From the NCBI GenBank assembly GCA_021604365.1, contig BQIZ01000010.1, positions 1-43,340 on the forward strand: 43,340 bases of DNA, written 5' to 3'. Positions 1 to 8,191 of this stretch are shown here, piece after piece (within the stretch, counting starts at the first letter, position 1; the number at the start of each line of letters is the position of its first letter). Made by a program: the position numbers and the translations under genes. This DNA comes from Nitrospirales bacterium (GTDB taxonomy: Bacteria; Nitrospirota; Nitrospiria; Nitrospirales; UBA8639). The notes beneath the pieces are model-generated. The model was not told the DNA's origin, ran no database searches, and saw only the letters and a list, made by a program, of their open reading frames with translations.

Positions 1-135
1 GGCATTGGATTTTTCATGATGTCTGTCGTACCCATGAATGAAATGCGGTAGCAAAAAGCCGCGTTTAGGATGCCAGAGTCTAACGACTAGGTACGTCTCA
101 CCACATTTTTAAGGCCCGAGACTTTTAGAGTCCAG

Positions 136-171
136 AGCCCATGAGCTGCCCTACGCTCATGGGCTTTTTTT
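136..171 (+). terminator. Intrinsic terminator of an upstream + strand transcript
   Basis: A perfect 10-bp stem (AGCCCATGAG with CTCATGGGCT) closes a 10-base loop and runs straight into seven T. It points to a + strand transcript entering from the left edge. The first 51 bases are open in frame 1 and end in TAG, which could be the tail of that gene, but 16 codons are too few to identify it. Confidence 0.85.
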
Positions 172-392
172 GTGGCCAGGGGGGTGCATTGTCCTGATTC
201 TTAACTTATACCGAGGATGACTACTTGTGCATTCATCCTCAGGTGGGCGAGGGGCTTGGACTCCTCCTGTCCCCCTCGCCTTGATCCTCCTCAACACATG
301 ACGTGTGAGGATACGTTCACCATTCATCCATAAGAGAGAAATCAAAGAGGATTTCTCCGAAAAAGGATTCATTTTAAAGCGAGGTGCCCCCC

Positions 393-2231
393 ATGAACAT
401 CAGTAGAGTTCTTATTTTCTCTTGCGCACAGGTCTTTTGTATTTCCTTATTCACATCAACTCTATCCTTTCTCGTTAATGTACCTCCGGTGTTAGCTCAG
501 GAAGCTGAAGAAGCCGATCCACCGGAAGTCACCAACGGAGAACGGTTATTTCTGGAAACCCGATTTGCTCAAGCGTTTAAAGTCTTTTTAGATGACGGAG
601 GAGATGTCAATGATCCCTTGCCCCAAGGTGATCCCACCCTCGACAAAGTGACGAATTGGCAACTCCCACCCGATCAATTTGCCATTGGCCCGTTTGCCGG
701 TCAATCCAGGAATTGTCGAAGCTGCCATTTTGTGGATGAACAAGTCGATACTCCACAATACGGCATGAAAACTTATTCGGATTTTGCGCGTCGAAGCCCT
801 CTTCCAGCCCGTGAAGACGGAAAAAAGACCACTCTTCGAAACGCCCCCCCTATGGTTAATGCCGCTCTTCCCCGACCAATGTTTTTTCTTCATGCCGATG
901 CTGAATTCCCGACGATGCTGGAAAACGTCAAAGGCACCCTCACCGGGCGCGACTTTGGATGGCTTCCCGATGAACAGGAAATTGCCATCTCTCATATTGC
1001 CCGAATCATTCGAGAGGACTCTGGAACCGGAAGTCTGGCGCAAGAATTTGGTGGGCTATCCTATCAGGTCCTGTTCACCGGAACCGATCCATCAATTCCT
1101 CAAGAATTCCTGATCCCTGAAGATTTCCGCGTAGAGGTCTCTCAAGCCACGGATCTGCAACTCGTGCAGGCGGTCTCCCAGCTCATCTCCGCCTATGCAG
1201 ACCAACTTCTGTTTTCACAGGATGAGGAAGGGAACTACACACTCTCTCCCTATGATGTCTTTCTTGAGATCAACGATTTGCCACGCCGACCGGATAAATG
1301 GGAGTCTCCGCAATCATATACTCGTCGGTTGCTCCAACAGATTCAATTTCTCGAATCATACGATTCGCAAAATTATTCCCGATGGCCCTCAACCGCTTCT
1401 TCCGATAGCCCGACCCTGCAATTCGTTGAGAAAAATCCCCATACGGCAGATGGCAAGTTTCAGTTTCATAACCAACCATTCACCTTTGGGCCTGAGGAAC
1501 TAACAGGGTTGAAAATCTTTTTTGCCCAACAGAACCGACACAAGCATCGTCGTCATAAAGGTCACCAGATTCGCCCCAGTGACCGGGCCCAGGGAGGAAT
1601 TGGAAATTGTGTGGCATGTCATACCCCACCCAATTTCACCGATTTTCGATTTCACAATACTGGAATTGCCCAAACAGAGTATGAACGCATTCATGGCCCC
1701 GAATCGTTTTCCATGCTTCAAATTCCAGGATTGGATGAACGAAATGGAAATATCGAAGCCTACCTGCCTGCTACGGCAAAGCATCCGCACGCTCAAGAAC
1801 CATTCCGCGCTATCCCCTCACCGGACAACCCTCAACAGACCGACCTGGGCATTTGGAATATTTTCTGGAATCCCGACTTTCCCGGATCTCAGCTACCTAT
1901 TTGGTCCATCCTCTGCGAGGACACCCTCAATGAACACTTTGGAGTATTTCGTGGCTTCCAAGCCTGTCGACCAGATCGACTCCTCCCGAGAGCTATTGGC
2001 GCTTTCAAAACTCCCGGCCTCCGGGATTTGAGTCATTCGGCTCCCTATAGTCACGCCGGTATTGCCGATACCCTAAAAGATGTGATTCAAGGGTATATTA
2101 TAAATTCGGAATTAATGCGAAACGGAAAACTACGCAATGGCGCGTCCCAGCTCAAAAACATCGTCTTACTCCCAGAAGACATCCCGGCCTTAACGGCTTT
2201 TTTACGGTCCTTAAACGAAGACTACGAATAA
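393..2231 (+). CDS. Secreted di-haem cytochrome c peroxidase/MauG-like protein
   Basis: Predicted periplasmic di-haem c-type protein of 612 residues. The N-terminus has a hydrophobic signal peptide with likely cleavage after VLA (about residue 36). Two haem c attachment motifs are visible, CRSCH at residues 108-112 and CVACH at 406-410, and a late segment reading KTPGLRDLSHSAPYSHAG resembles the C-terminal part of the cytochrome c peroxidase/MauG family. These proteins reduce hydrogen peroxide or carry out haem-based oxidation with electrons from a cytochrome donor. The usual bacterial peroxidase is about 320-350 residues, so this is a long variant with a wide spacer between the haems. ATG 393 is preferred over GTG 384 because GAGGTG (381-386) sits six bases before it. 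It is flanked by terminators on both sides, so it is probably a single-gene unit. Substrate is unknown. Confidence 0.85.
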   Translation: MNISRVLIFSCAQVFCISLFTSTLSFLVNVPPVLAQEAEEADPPEVTNGERLFLETRFAQAFKVFLDDGGDVNDPLPQGDPTLDKVTNWQLPPDQFAIGPFAGQSRNCRSCHFVDEQVDTPQYGMKTYSDFARRSPLPAREDGKKTTLRNAPPMVNAALPRPMFFLHADAEFPTMLENVKGTLTGRDFGWLPDEQEIAISHIARIIREDSGTGSLAQEFGGLSYQVLFTGTDPSIPQEFLIPEDFRVEVSQATDLQLVQAVSQLISAYADQLLFSQDEEGNYTLSPYDVFLEINDLPRRPDKWESPQSYTRRLLQQIQFLESYDSQNYSRWPSTASSDSPTLQFVEKNPHTADGKFQFHNQPFTFGPEELTGLKIFFAQQNRHKHRRHKGHQIRPSDRAQGGIGNCVACHTPPNFTDFRFHNTGIAQTEYERIHGPESFSMLQIPGLDERNGNIEAYLPATAKHPHAQEPFRAIPSPDNPQQTDLGIWNIFWNPDFPGSQLPIWSILCEDTLNEHFGVFRGFQACRPDRLLPRAIGAFKTPGLRDLSHSAPYSHAGIADTLKDVIQGYIINSELMRNGKLRNGASQLKNIVLLPEDIPALTAFLRSLNEDYE

Positions 2232-2302
2232 AGGACTAAAATTTCGTCGAGACAAGACCTTACACATGCATCCCTAACAACTGGAGGAAACTGAACTTCC
2301 TT

Positions 2303-2339
2303 AAGCCCACGGTGAGTCATTCACCGTGGGCTTTTTTTT
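2303..2339 (+). terminator. Intrinsic terminator of the di-haem cytochrome gene
   Basis: A perfect 13-bp stem (2303-2315 with 2321-2333, core GCCCACGGTGA) with a 5-base loop leads into a run of T. It lies 72 bases after the cytochrome stop codon. Confidence 0.93.
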
Positions 2340-3229
2340 GAATGCTTCATCTTGCCGGATGGTTCTTTCGCTGCCACGACTCCGAAAGCAGCGAATTTGA
2401 GTAATCACCTGAAGCCATACAACGGGAGGAACTTTCTTCGAAGGATGGTCATCCCGGTTCGTTGCACTTCCCAATTCGATTCAGACCGATTCTCCTCATG
2501 AGGAGTGGCCTGTTTTTATATTGAGACAACATGCGGTACAACATGAGTCGTTCTCAGAAAGAGGGAACGACATGGAAGAGAAGATGATTCTGAGGGGCTT
2601 CACCCCTGACAGGAAGCTTAAGATGTTGCCGACTGAAAGTTGCTATCTGTTCTCCTCGGCTGTCTATGGGCCCCAAAATTAGCATGGCCAAGTCGAGCCC
2701 TAGGTTCGACGTGAGGCCTCCTGGAAGCAATCACGCTAAAAGATCAGACAAAGGAATTCCTTGTGGTACAACGATTAGGTGATGGTGCGCATCGGGCATG
2801 TGCGATGAAATTTGGCTACGGTCACTGATTGATCCTCCCGGTTTTTTTTATTCCCTTTTTTCTCTCGGGAACTTTCAAGGAAGTTGTTTTGGTCGAGGTG
2901 TTGCCTGTAACCACTACCAATCAATGCCCCTTGCCGATTCTCTCTTTCTAACAACGTCATCAGCCTTATAGCCTCCCCGTCCATCCAGTCGAACCGTTCA
3001 TCCAAATCATGGGCGCAACAGGAAGACCCGTCTCATGCTCGTTAATCACGACCACAGCACCTATTATTTCCAGGACCTGGCATCTCCAGGCCAATTGCTC
3101 AGGCTGACTGGGGATACCCTCGACAGAAATCCTCCTGGCTGAAAGGGAAATACTCAATTTAAGTTGTAGACAAAAAACATGGTTTTTCCGTTATTTGAAC
3201 ATGGGCAAAGCATTAATTTTTATCTACTA
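2340..3229. other. Long intergenic stretch with small hairpins and a possible gene remnant
   Basis: No convincing intact gene is seen. Visible items are a hairpin TTCGCTGC/GCAGCGAA (2367-2395), a perfect 14-bp palindrome CTCCTCATGAGGAG (2492-2505), and a 36-codon + strand reading frame at 2572-2682 with GAGGG six to seven bases before its ATG, which may or may not be expressed. On the - strand, 2775-3157 holds two overlapping protein-like frames that may be a frameshifted remnant, listed separately. The last part, from about 3160, is AT-rich and leads into the AraC-gene promoter. Confidence 0.4.
2775..3157 (-). pseudogene. Possible frameshifted gene remnant
   Basis: Two - strand frames overlap at 2966-3005. 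The first (from 3157) reads as an ordinary protein segment, including GIPSQPEQLAWRCQVLEIIG, and stops at 2966. The second continues in another frame with DLDERFDWMDGEAIRLMTLL. A single frameshift near 3000 would join them into one product of roughly 125 residues. No family was recognised and no good ribosome binding site is seen, so this may equally be chance. Confidence 0.22.
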
Positions 3230-3258
3230 TTGAAAACATAAATGATTTTCATTATCAT
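3230..3258 (+). promoter_or_regulatory. Promoter overlapped by a Fur-box-like operator
   Basis: TTGAAA (3230-3235) and TATCAT (3253-3258) are spaced by 17 bp, a good sigma-70 promoter match. Positions 3238-3256 match the 19-bp Fur consensus GATAATGATAATCATTATC at 14 of 19 bases, including the unbroken right end TCATTATC, and lie across the spacer and -10. Binding there would block RNA polymerase. The leader to the AraC-type gene would be about 235 bases. Confidence 0.55.
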
Positions 3259-3499
3259 TAACTATTAAATTACAAACACAATGGATATTTCCAATATAAA
3301 TTCTCTTAAAATTCTCCTCCAGACCAGTGACGTTTTAGGAAATAATGAAGAAGACAATATACAAACCAACTAACCCTCAACAATCTGATTGGAGCTGCCA
3401 CTGGGGGAAACCTATTGCCAAACTTAGACTCAATGGCACTGAAGTCCAATGCGCTCGATGCAAGCACATTCATTCATTTCCTGTCCAGGCGCCCGGACG

Positions 3500-4048
3500 A
3501 TGACACGCCAACGAGAGCAACAAAACTCACAAGATCACCTGGAAAAGCTAATAGAGGAATTACGCTGTTTGGCGCGAGAAGGGACCCACATGAAAATCGG
3601 GACAAATCCAGTCGAAGAACGATCTTCATTCATTTGCAAAATCCTTCAAGACCTCCTCTCCGGGTTAAAGGATACTCGTGCATTTTCACATTCAACAGCT
3701 CAACAAATTCACACCTTCATGATCTCACATCTGCATCAGGGGCTCACCCTCAAAGATATTTCTCTCTTCTTGGGGTATTCGGAAAAGTACTGTTCGCAAC
3801 TCTTTCACACGGTTATCGGTGAATCGTTCCGTTTCCATCTCAGAAGACTCCGAATAGAACGAGCTAAATTTCTGTTACAAGAAGGTCATGCCAACCTCAG
3901 GGAAATTGCGACAGCCCTTGGGTTTAGCGATCAGTTTGCCTTTAGTCATTTTTTCAAGAATGCGGTAGGTTGTTCTCCCTCAAGTTTCCGGACTCTGTTT
4001 GAGGATGTATCTGAAGTCCGGCCCACACAAAATGCCAATGAACACTAA
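3500..4048 (+). CDS. AraC-family transcriptional regulator
   Basis: DNA-binding regulator with a C-terminal AraC/XylS double helix-turn-helix. With ATG 3500 it has 182 residues. The first helix-turn-helix lies around LTLKDISLFLGYSEKYCSQL and the second around LREIATALGFSDQFAFSHFF, followed by the family signature ending CSPSSFR. The N-terminal part is short and does not look like the cupin sensor of AraC, so the effector is unknown. Start choice is uncertain: ATG 3449 and ATG 3500 have poor ribosome binding sites, whereas ATG 3590 has AAGGGA at good spacing and would still keep the whole DNA-binding domain. The Fur-box-like site upstream suggests iron-responsive expression, as in siderophore-type AraC regulators, but no siderophore gene is present. 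A terminator follows, then the redoxin-like gene. Confidence 0.8.
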   Translation: MTRQREQQNSQDHLEKLIEELRCLAREGTHMKIGTNPVEERSSFICKILQDLLSGLKDTRAFSHSTAQQIHTFMISHLHQGLTLKDISLFLGYSEKYCSQLFHTVIGESFRFHLRRLRIERAKFLLQEGHANLREIATALGFSDQFAFSHFFKNAVGCSPSSFRTLFEDVSEVRPTQNANEH

Positions 4049-4103
4049 AAGCCATAAATACAAACTATATTCCAGGGCGAGCTACCCAGTACCCGCTCGA
4101 AAA

Positions 4104-4147
4104 GGTTGGGCGTCTTTCCCTCCTCCCGGGCGCCCAACCCATTTTTT
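4104..4147 (+). terminator. Terminator between the AraC-type gene and the redoxin-like gene
   Basis: GGTTGGGCG (4104-4112) pairs perfectly with CGCCCAACC (4131-4139), followed by CATTTTTT. The next gene starts at 4188, which leaves only 40 bases after the U-run and no visible promoter. The hairpin may therefore act as a partial terminator or attenuator. Confidence 0.88.
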
Positions 4148-4187
4148 CGGTTGGAGGACACACACAAACACAATGGAGGCCATTCTC

Positions 4188-4709
4188 ATGACCATAGGAC
4201 ATTCCACCATTCCACGTATGCGAGTTCCTGCACTACTGAAGGGGAATATGATCGATGTGGACCTAGCCAGTCTGGAGGGACAATGGGGCATGCTATGTTG
4301 CCTGCCCCGCCTAGAATTTTGCGATGCCGTGTTTCTCAATCAGTTTCGCAGAGCCGTTCAAAAACAGGGCGCCGCCCTTTTGGGTATCCAACACCCAGTT
4401 CACCCGTTTCTCGCTCCTCACCTCCCCAAAGCCAAAATCCTTTCCATCCCTTTATTGACTGACTCCGCACAATGCCTAGGTCGAGTCTTGGGCTTATCGA
4501 GTGAAGCTCACTCAAACCAATGCCAGACCTTCATCTTCGATCCAGAGGGAGTAGTCAGAAACAAAATAATCCATTCGTTCAACTGGCATTGCATGACCCT
4601 CCTTTTGGGCATATTGAAGCAATGCCAAGTTTTTACCCTCAGGCCACTCAAGAAGAACATATCGATTTTCCTCCCACCGACAATTTCATGTTTGCTGAGC
4701 AAGGTCTGA
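4188..4709 (+). CDS. Divergent peroxiredoxin (AhpC/TSA)-like protein A
   Basis: Thioredoxin-fold protein of 173 residues resembling the AhpC/TSA peroxiredoxin family: a GQW...LCCLP strand, then GAALLGIQ, then IPLLTD, then TFIFDPEGVVRN, in the same order as in classical peroxiredoxins. The family's peroxidatic motif PxxxTxxC is not intact; a Cys in LEFCDAV falls near the expected position but two residues early. Peroxidase activity is therefore uncertain, and a chaperone-like or regulatory role is possible. The start is set by GGAGG (4175-4179) eight bases before ATG 4188. It is clearly related to the protein at 8342-8872 (shared LCCLP and PLLTD blocks). A small cysteine-containing protein follows 59 bases later. 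Confidence 0.7.
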   Translation: MTIGHSTIPRMRVPALLKGNMIDVDLASLEGQWGMLCCLPRLEFCDAVFLNQFRRAVQKQGAALLGIQHPVHPFLAPHLPKAKILSIPLLTDSAQCLGRVLGLSSEAHSNQCQTFIFDPEGVVRNKIIHSFNWHCMTLLLGILKQCQVFTLRPLKKNISIFLPPTISCLLSKV

Positions 4710-4768
4710 ATCCAAGCCTCTGCTGACACACACTAACAAATCAACCTCATACCACTCGGGAGACACCT

Positions 4769-4975
4769 ATGCCACCAAGTCAACACCTCAAACTGAATGT
4801 CTGCGACTGTAGTCGAATTCACCTCACCTATAAGTCAGTCACTCTTCATTTTGAGAAAGAAGAGTTCCTCGCCTATGCCATGCAAATGTCTAGAATGGCA
4901 GCTCAGGTATCAAACACGGCTGGGTTTCGAAGGGCACCCGGCCTTACTGACGCAGAAATCTCCAATTGCCATTGA
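4769..4975 (+). CDS. Small conserved-looking protein of unknown function
   Basis: A 68-residue protein with GGGAG about six bases before its ATG. It begins with a CDCSRIHLTYKSVTLHF segment, alternating polar and hydrophobic residues like a beta-hairpin, followed by an EFLAYAMQMSRMA helix. The CxC pair suggests metal binding or redox exchange. It has no signal peptide. It lies directly behind the redoxin-like gene on the same strand and is probably cotranscribed, so a joint role in redox or metal homeostasis is conceivable. I cannot name a family with certainty. Confidence 0.6.
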   Translation: MPPSQHLKLNVCDCSRIHLTYKSVTLHFEKEEFLAYAMQMSRMAAQVSNTAGFRRAPGLTDAEISNCH

Positions 4976-5647
4976 GAAAAATGTTCGTCATCAATCAAGT
5001 ATAATCATGGGAAACATCCGTCATGCCTCTTAACCGAGTTGACGAATCAAAGAAACATTTCAAACAATGGCCAAAGCATGTCGGATCCCCTTTCAAGCAG
5101 TGAAAGCCGGAACGATGCCACACGAATTGGTGATCCTCCGTACTGCTCTGAATCCGGCCAACCTTTCACGGATGGAGGAGACGGATGATAAAGGAACTGA
5201 CGCCGGTCACATCGGGAACGAATATGCTGCCGTGGAGTCAATTAAAGAAATAGAGGTATTTCCTCCTGGCAACAGCAGAAAAAAAGGTTCTCCTGGATCC
5301 AAAGCATTATGTCATTTTTTGTAACGTCCCGGAGCATTACGAAAAAAAATGTATCCTCGTTTCATGTGACATAATAACAGGAGTAGGCTCACACAAATCT
5401 TGACAGCGGATTTCTACGAAAAACGAAGAAAGAGAGAGAGAAGGCTCCCTCTTTGGAAGCAACGGGACATCACTCTCGAACTAAAATGACAGTTTACGTA
5501 TAGGACAAGCAAAAAGCCGGTTCATCACCCTTATGCGCGAGGCGCCTGTTGAATACAGGCACCTCGCCCTATGCAGATAAATTGGAAAGCTCAGGGACGG
5601 ACGAAAAAATACCCTCCTCTTTCGCCTGACGCCTAACAATTAACTTC
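4976..5647. other. Intergenic region between convergent genes
   Basis: No supported gene. An 85-codon + strand frame at 5067-5324 lacks a ribosome binding site and protein-like composition. A hairpin at 5537-5567 (GCGAGG and GCCTGT pairing with ACAGGC and CCTCGC, one C/A mismatch, 5-base loop) lies about 80 bases beyond the bacterioferritin stop. It has no adjacent T-run on either strand, so it is only a possible 3' end structure. Confidence 0.5.
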
Positions 5648-6124
5648 TTACCCCTCGTTCTTGATTTGCTCGCTCAAATATTTTTCCAGGCCAATCTGCT
5701 TAATCGTTTCCTGCTGAGTTTCAATCCAGTCGATATGTTCGTCTTCATCTGCCACCATATCTTCGAGTAGATGCCGCGTCGTGAAGTCTCCAACCTTTGT
5801 GCAATGTTGGATGGCCTCAGTCAGGAGGGTGACCATCTTTTTTTCTTTCGCCAAATCCGACTTCAGTTGTTCGGGCACGGACTCGCCGATTTTCACCGTT
5901 CCCAATCGCTGGACGTTAGGGACGCCTTCAAGATACAGAATATGTTCAATAAGTTTGTCGGCGTCTTTCATCTCGCTAAAACTCCGTTCTTTCACTTTAT
6001 GCTCCAACCGATTATATCCCCAGTTGTCACACATTTTGGCATGGAGAAAATATTGGTTAATAACCGTCAATTCCTCAGTTAAAATTTGATTCAAAAATTC
6101 CACAACCCCCTTTTTGGCTTTCAT
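5648..6124 (-). CDS. bfr: Bacterioferritin
   Basis: Iron-storage ferritin-like protein of 158 residues, the same length as E. coli Bfr. It forms a 24-subunit shell that oxidises and stores iron. Visible features in E. coli numbering are ferroxidase ligands E18, E51, E94, E127 and H130, the tyrosine Y25, and the haem-ligand methionine M52 (in SEMKDAD). The ligand usually found as H54 is Asp here. The start at 6124 is set by GGAGGT upstream of ATG; the frame remains open for 58 more codons but those are not protein-like. No bacterioferritin-associated ferredoxin gene is next to it. Two Fur-box-like sites lie in the same neighbourhood but not at a clear position in its own promoter. Confidence 0.95.
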   Translation of the reverse strand: MKAKKGVVEFLNQILTEELTVINQYFLHAKMCDNWGYNRLEHKVKERSFSEMKDADKLIEHILYLEGVPNVQRLGTVKIGESVPEQLKSDLAKEKKMVTLLTEAIQHCTKVGDFTTRHLLEDMVADEDEHIDWIETQQETIKQIGLEKYLSEQIKNEG

Positions 6125-6672
6125 TACACACCTCCCTTTGGTGATTAAATAGAAATGAATTAAAAAAGGCGGGGCCTCAAGGGGCTCACTGCCACTCCAT
6201 GTGATAGCCGCCAGAGTGAGACATTTTCCGTCAGTTCTTCCACATACGCCAATATAAATATCTAGGAAAAAATACTTATAATTGAAATTCAAAATCAACT
6301 TCGATGAAATAAAAACTCAAATTCAGTCCATGCCCTTTAACCCAGCCCGCCTTCATTGAATAAGACTCCTATTTCCTTTGACCAAATTTTCCCCTACGGC
6401 ACATCATAAATTGATGTTGGCTTGAACTCCATTTCCCTTAAGTAAATTTATCCGTCTCAGTACCTTTCATCGATAATTCTATTTTCATGAGGATGCCTGA
6501 GCACGCTGTTAAAGGAAATGCCTTTCCTAAACATGCATTTTCTAAACATTGATCATGGTAGGAGGAGCGGAAAGAGTGTTACATTAATGATATTGATATT
6601 GACTTTCATTTATTATAAAGAACACCTCCCTCTCATGCTGTGGCGAAAAGACCATTTGCAGGAGGATTTCAC
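6125..6672. other. Divergent intergenic region between bfr and a + strand gene pair
   Basis: AT-rich region holding the divergent promoters of bfr (-) and of the small gene at 6673 (+). A short inverted repeat TTGAAATTCAA (6282-6292) lies on the bfr side, and a Fur-box-like site (6589-6607) on the other. No gene is supported. Confidence 0.5.
6589..6607 (+). promoter_or_regulatory. Fur-box-like operator upstream of small membrane protein gene
   Basis: GATATTGATATTGACTTTC matches the 19-bp Fur consensus at 14 of 19 positions and lies inside a wider repeat AATGA...TCATT (6586-6610). A -10-like TATAAA (6614-6619) follows and TTGATA (6593-6598) overlaps the site, giving a promoter with a short 15-bp spacer. 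Confidence 0.42.
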
Positions 6673-6807
6673 ATGAACGGGCATTCTTTTATCGTGGAAG
6701 GCGAAAAACCCGTGTTCATCAGCTTGTTGATATCACTGGGATTCGTTTTTCTCAGTATCATTGGTCTGTGGGCATGGCCCGAATTCATGATGGCCATAGG
6801 CCATTAG
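6673..6807 (+). CDS. Small single-pass membrane protein
   Basis: A 44-residue protein with a strong GGAGGA ribosome binding site six bases before ATG. It is a short polar N-terminus (MNGHSFIVEGEKP) followed by one hydrophobic segment of about 20 residues rich in Leu, Ile and Phe, and a short tail ending IGH. Small proteins of this type often accompany transporters or respiratory complexes, but nothing here identifies a partner. The stop is seven bases before the start of the next frame, so the two genes are probably translationally coupled. A Fur-box-like site lies 66 bases upstream. Confidence 0.6.
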   Translation: MNGHSFIVEGEKPVFISLLISLGFVFLSIIGLWAWPEFMMAIGH

Positions 6808-6814
6808 GAAAGGA

Positions 6815-7300
6815 TTGAAGAATGAAAAACGTTGGATGCAGGTCTTTGTGAGTATTCTGATCTATTTGGGTGGTCAAGCCCAAATCGTTCACAGCGTTCA
6901 ATCCGGAACTCCGGATCATCACATAGCCTGGGATCCCCTCCCCAATGGCCTGATTTCCATGGCCTATGACCGCACGGGAGATGGCATCCCGGACCATTTC
7001 ACTTTACACCCCATTACGTGGTCAGGATGGTCGGCCCAAGGGATCGAAGAAATTGCACATCAAGCCTGTATGGATGAACAATGGGTCTTCATGGTGGAGT
7101 ATGCCCAGGATCGGTACGTCTACTTTGTCCAGCAGACTCCCGTATTGGTTGGGGATGTTCCCAAACAAACAGGTAGGTGGATGGCTCCAAATGTGAGACC
7201 CACTGACGTGAAAGCATCTCAACACCTTAACCCGACAGCCCACCAACCTGACAACGTAACATGCCCCATTGCCGTCCCCAGGCAACATCAAAAGCCATGA
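6815..7300 (+). CDS. Probable exported protein of unknown function
   Basis: A 161-residue protein. The frame begins at TTG 6815, with AGGA five bases upstream, giving MKNEKRW then a hydrophobic stretch (VFVSILIYLG) and QAQIVHS, which looks like a signal peptide. An internal ATG at 6836 has no good ribosome binding site. The mature part contains AYDRTGDGIPDHFTLHP, whose DxxGDGxxD loop resembles calcium-binding repeats, and is rich in Trp and His. It follows the small membrane protein by seven bases and is likely in the same Fur-box-preceded unit. No family recognised; a periplasmic metal-binding role is only a guess. Confidence 0.55.
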   Translation: MKNEKRWMQVFVSILIYLGGQAQIVHSVQSGTPDHHIAWDPLPNGLISMAYDRTGDGIPDHFTLHPITWSGWSAQGIEEIAHQACMDEQWVFMVEYAQDRYVYFVQQTPVLVGDVPKQTGRWMAPNVRPTDVKASQHLNPTAHQPDNVTCPIAVPRQHQKP

Positions 7301-7895
7301 CCCACTTTCTTTCCATGGATTGCCGTAGGTCCTCGGGATGTTGCAAAAAGTTCGCTCTTCTCTTTTTTCACATACATCAATGTCCCTCTTTACCGAACGA
7401 ACGAACTAAACAAAATGACTTCCGCACCAGCCAACGAGTAAACCATAGGGCAGGAAGCACCCTGCGGCGTTCCCCCCCCCTTCCTCAATACCTTACGCAA
7501 GATTCTTTCAGAAAACCATTTGTTGACCATTTTATAGATGCTCACTCTCAACTTCAGTTTCACACAATTTTCAAGATGGAGTGGATTTCCAGTGGACGCG
7601 CATGTGGATAGAGGAATGAGTGAATCAGCCATCCCAGGCACAGCGGTCATCCCATAACGGTGCATTAATTGTGGAGATTAAGTGGATGATCAGATACTTG
7701 CAAACCGCCGGGATAATAAAACCCATACGGCCACAGCACCGTATCCCATTTCAGGAAATGCAGGAAAAGCTCTCTGAAGGAAATCGGCTTTTTGAATCTC
7801 CAAATCATGGAATCGGAGGAATAAGCAGGGAAAAGACCGCCAAACCTTTCTAAATTGAGCAAAAAAAATGAGGTGAAAAACTCGAGGAGACCAGA

Positions 7896-8057
7896 ATGAC
7901 TGACGAGAAGCAGAACGCCAGCTACTACAACTTGTTAAAAAAACCTGACTGTCAGTGGAATATCCTATTTATAAATCAACCCAGGGAGCAGCATCCATCC
8001 AGTGGCACCATTCTCTATATTCATCCAATTATTTTTTCATTCAATTCAAACAAATAA
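7896..8057 (+). CDS. Possible small protein
   Basis: A 53-codon frame (MTDEKQNASYYNLLKKPDCQ...) preceded by GAGGAGA five bases before ATG, a strong ribosome binding site. The polar first half and the aromatic- and Ile-rich second half show no recognisable motif. The start signal is the main evidence; it could be an untranslated chance frame. Confidence 0.33.
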   Translation: MTDEKQNASYYNLLKKPDCQWNILFINQPREQHPSSGTILYIHPIIFSFNSNK

Positions 8058-8191
8058 GATATAACCTCCCGGCAGCCGTGTTTTTCCACTGATCATCTGT
8101 TTTCATCAGCATGGTTTTCCACATTAAATGATTCTTTTCCAAATGAGTATCCTTGAAATTGACAATCCTTGGTGGTTTTATGTACCATAAT

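Noticed and set aside
588-1043. 151-codon - strand frame inside the cytochrome gene
   Set aside because: Fully opposite a gene with clear haem motifs and signal peptide; no ribosome binding site or recognisable content.
2572-2682. 36-codon + strand frame with GAGGG before its ATG
   Set aside because: Too short to judge and no motif; recorded only in the intergenic entry.
5067-5324. 85-codon + strand frame downstream of the small CxC gene
   Set aside because: No ribosome binding site, low-complexity composition, no motif.
5537-5567. Terminator of bfr
   Set aside because: The stem is good but neither strand has an adjacent T-run; kept only as a note.
6282-6292. TTGAAATTCAA near the bfr promoter as a possible Fur or PerR site
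   Set aside because: Matches only part of either consensus; not enough to call an operator.
7620-7853. 77-codon GTG-initiated + strand frame
   Set aside because: A weak start signal only; composition does not look like a protein and no family is recognised.
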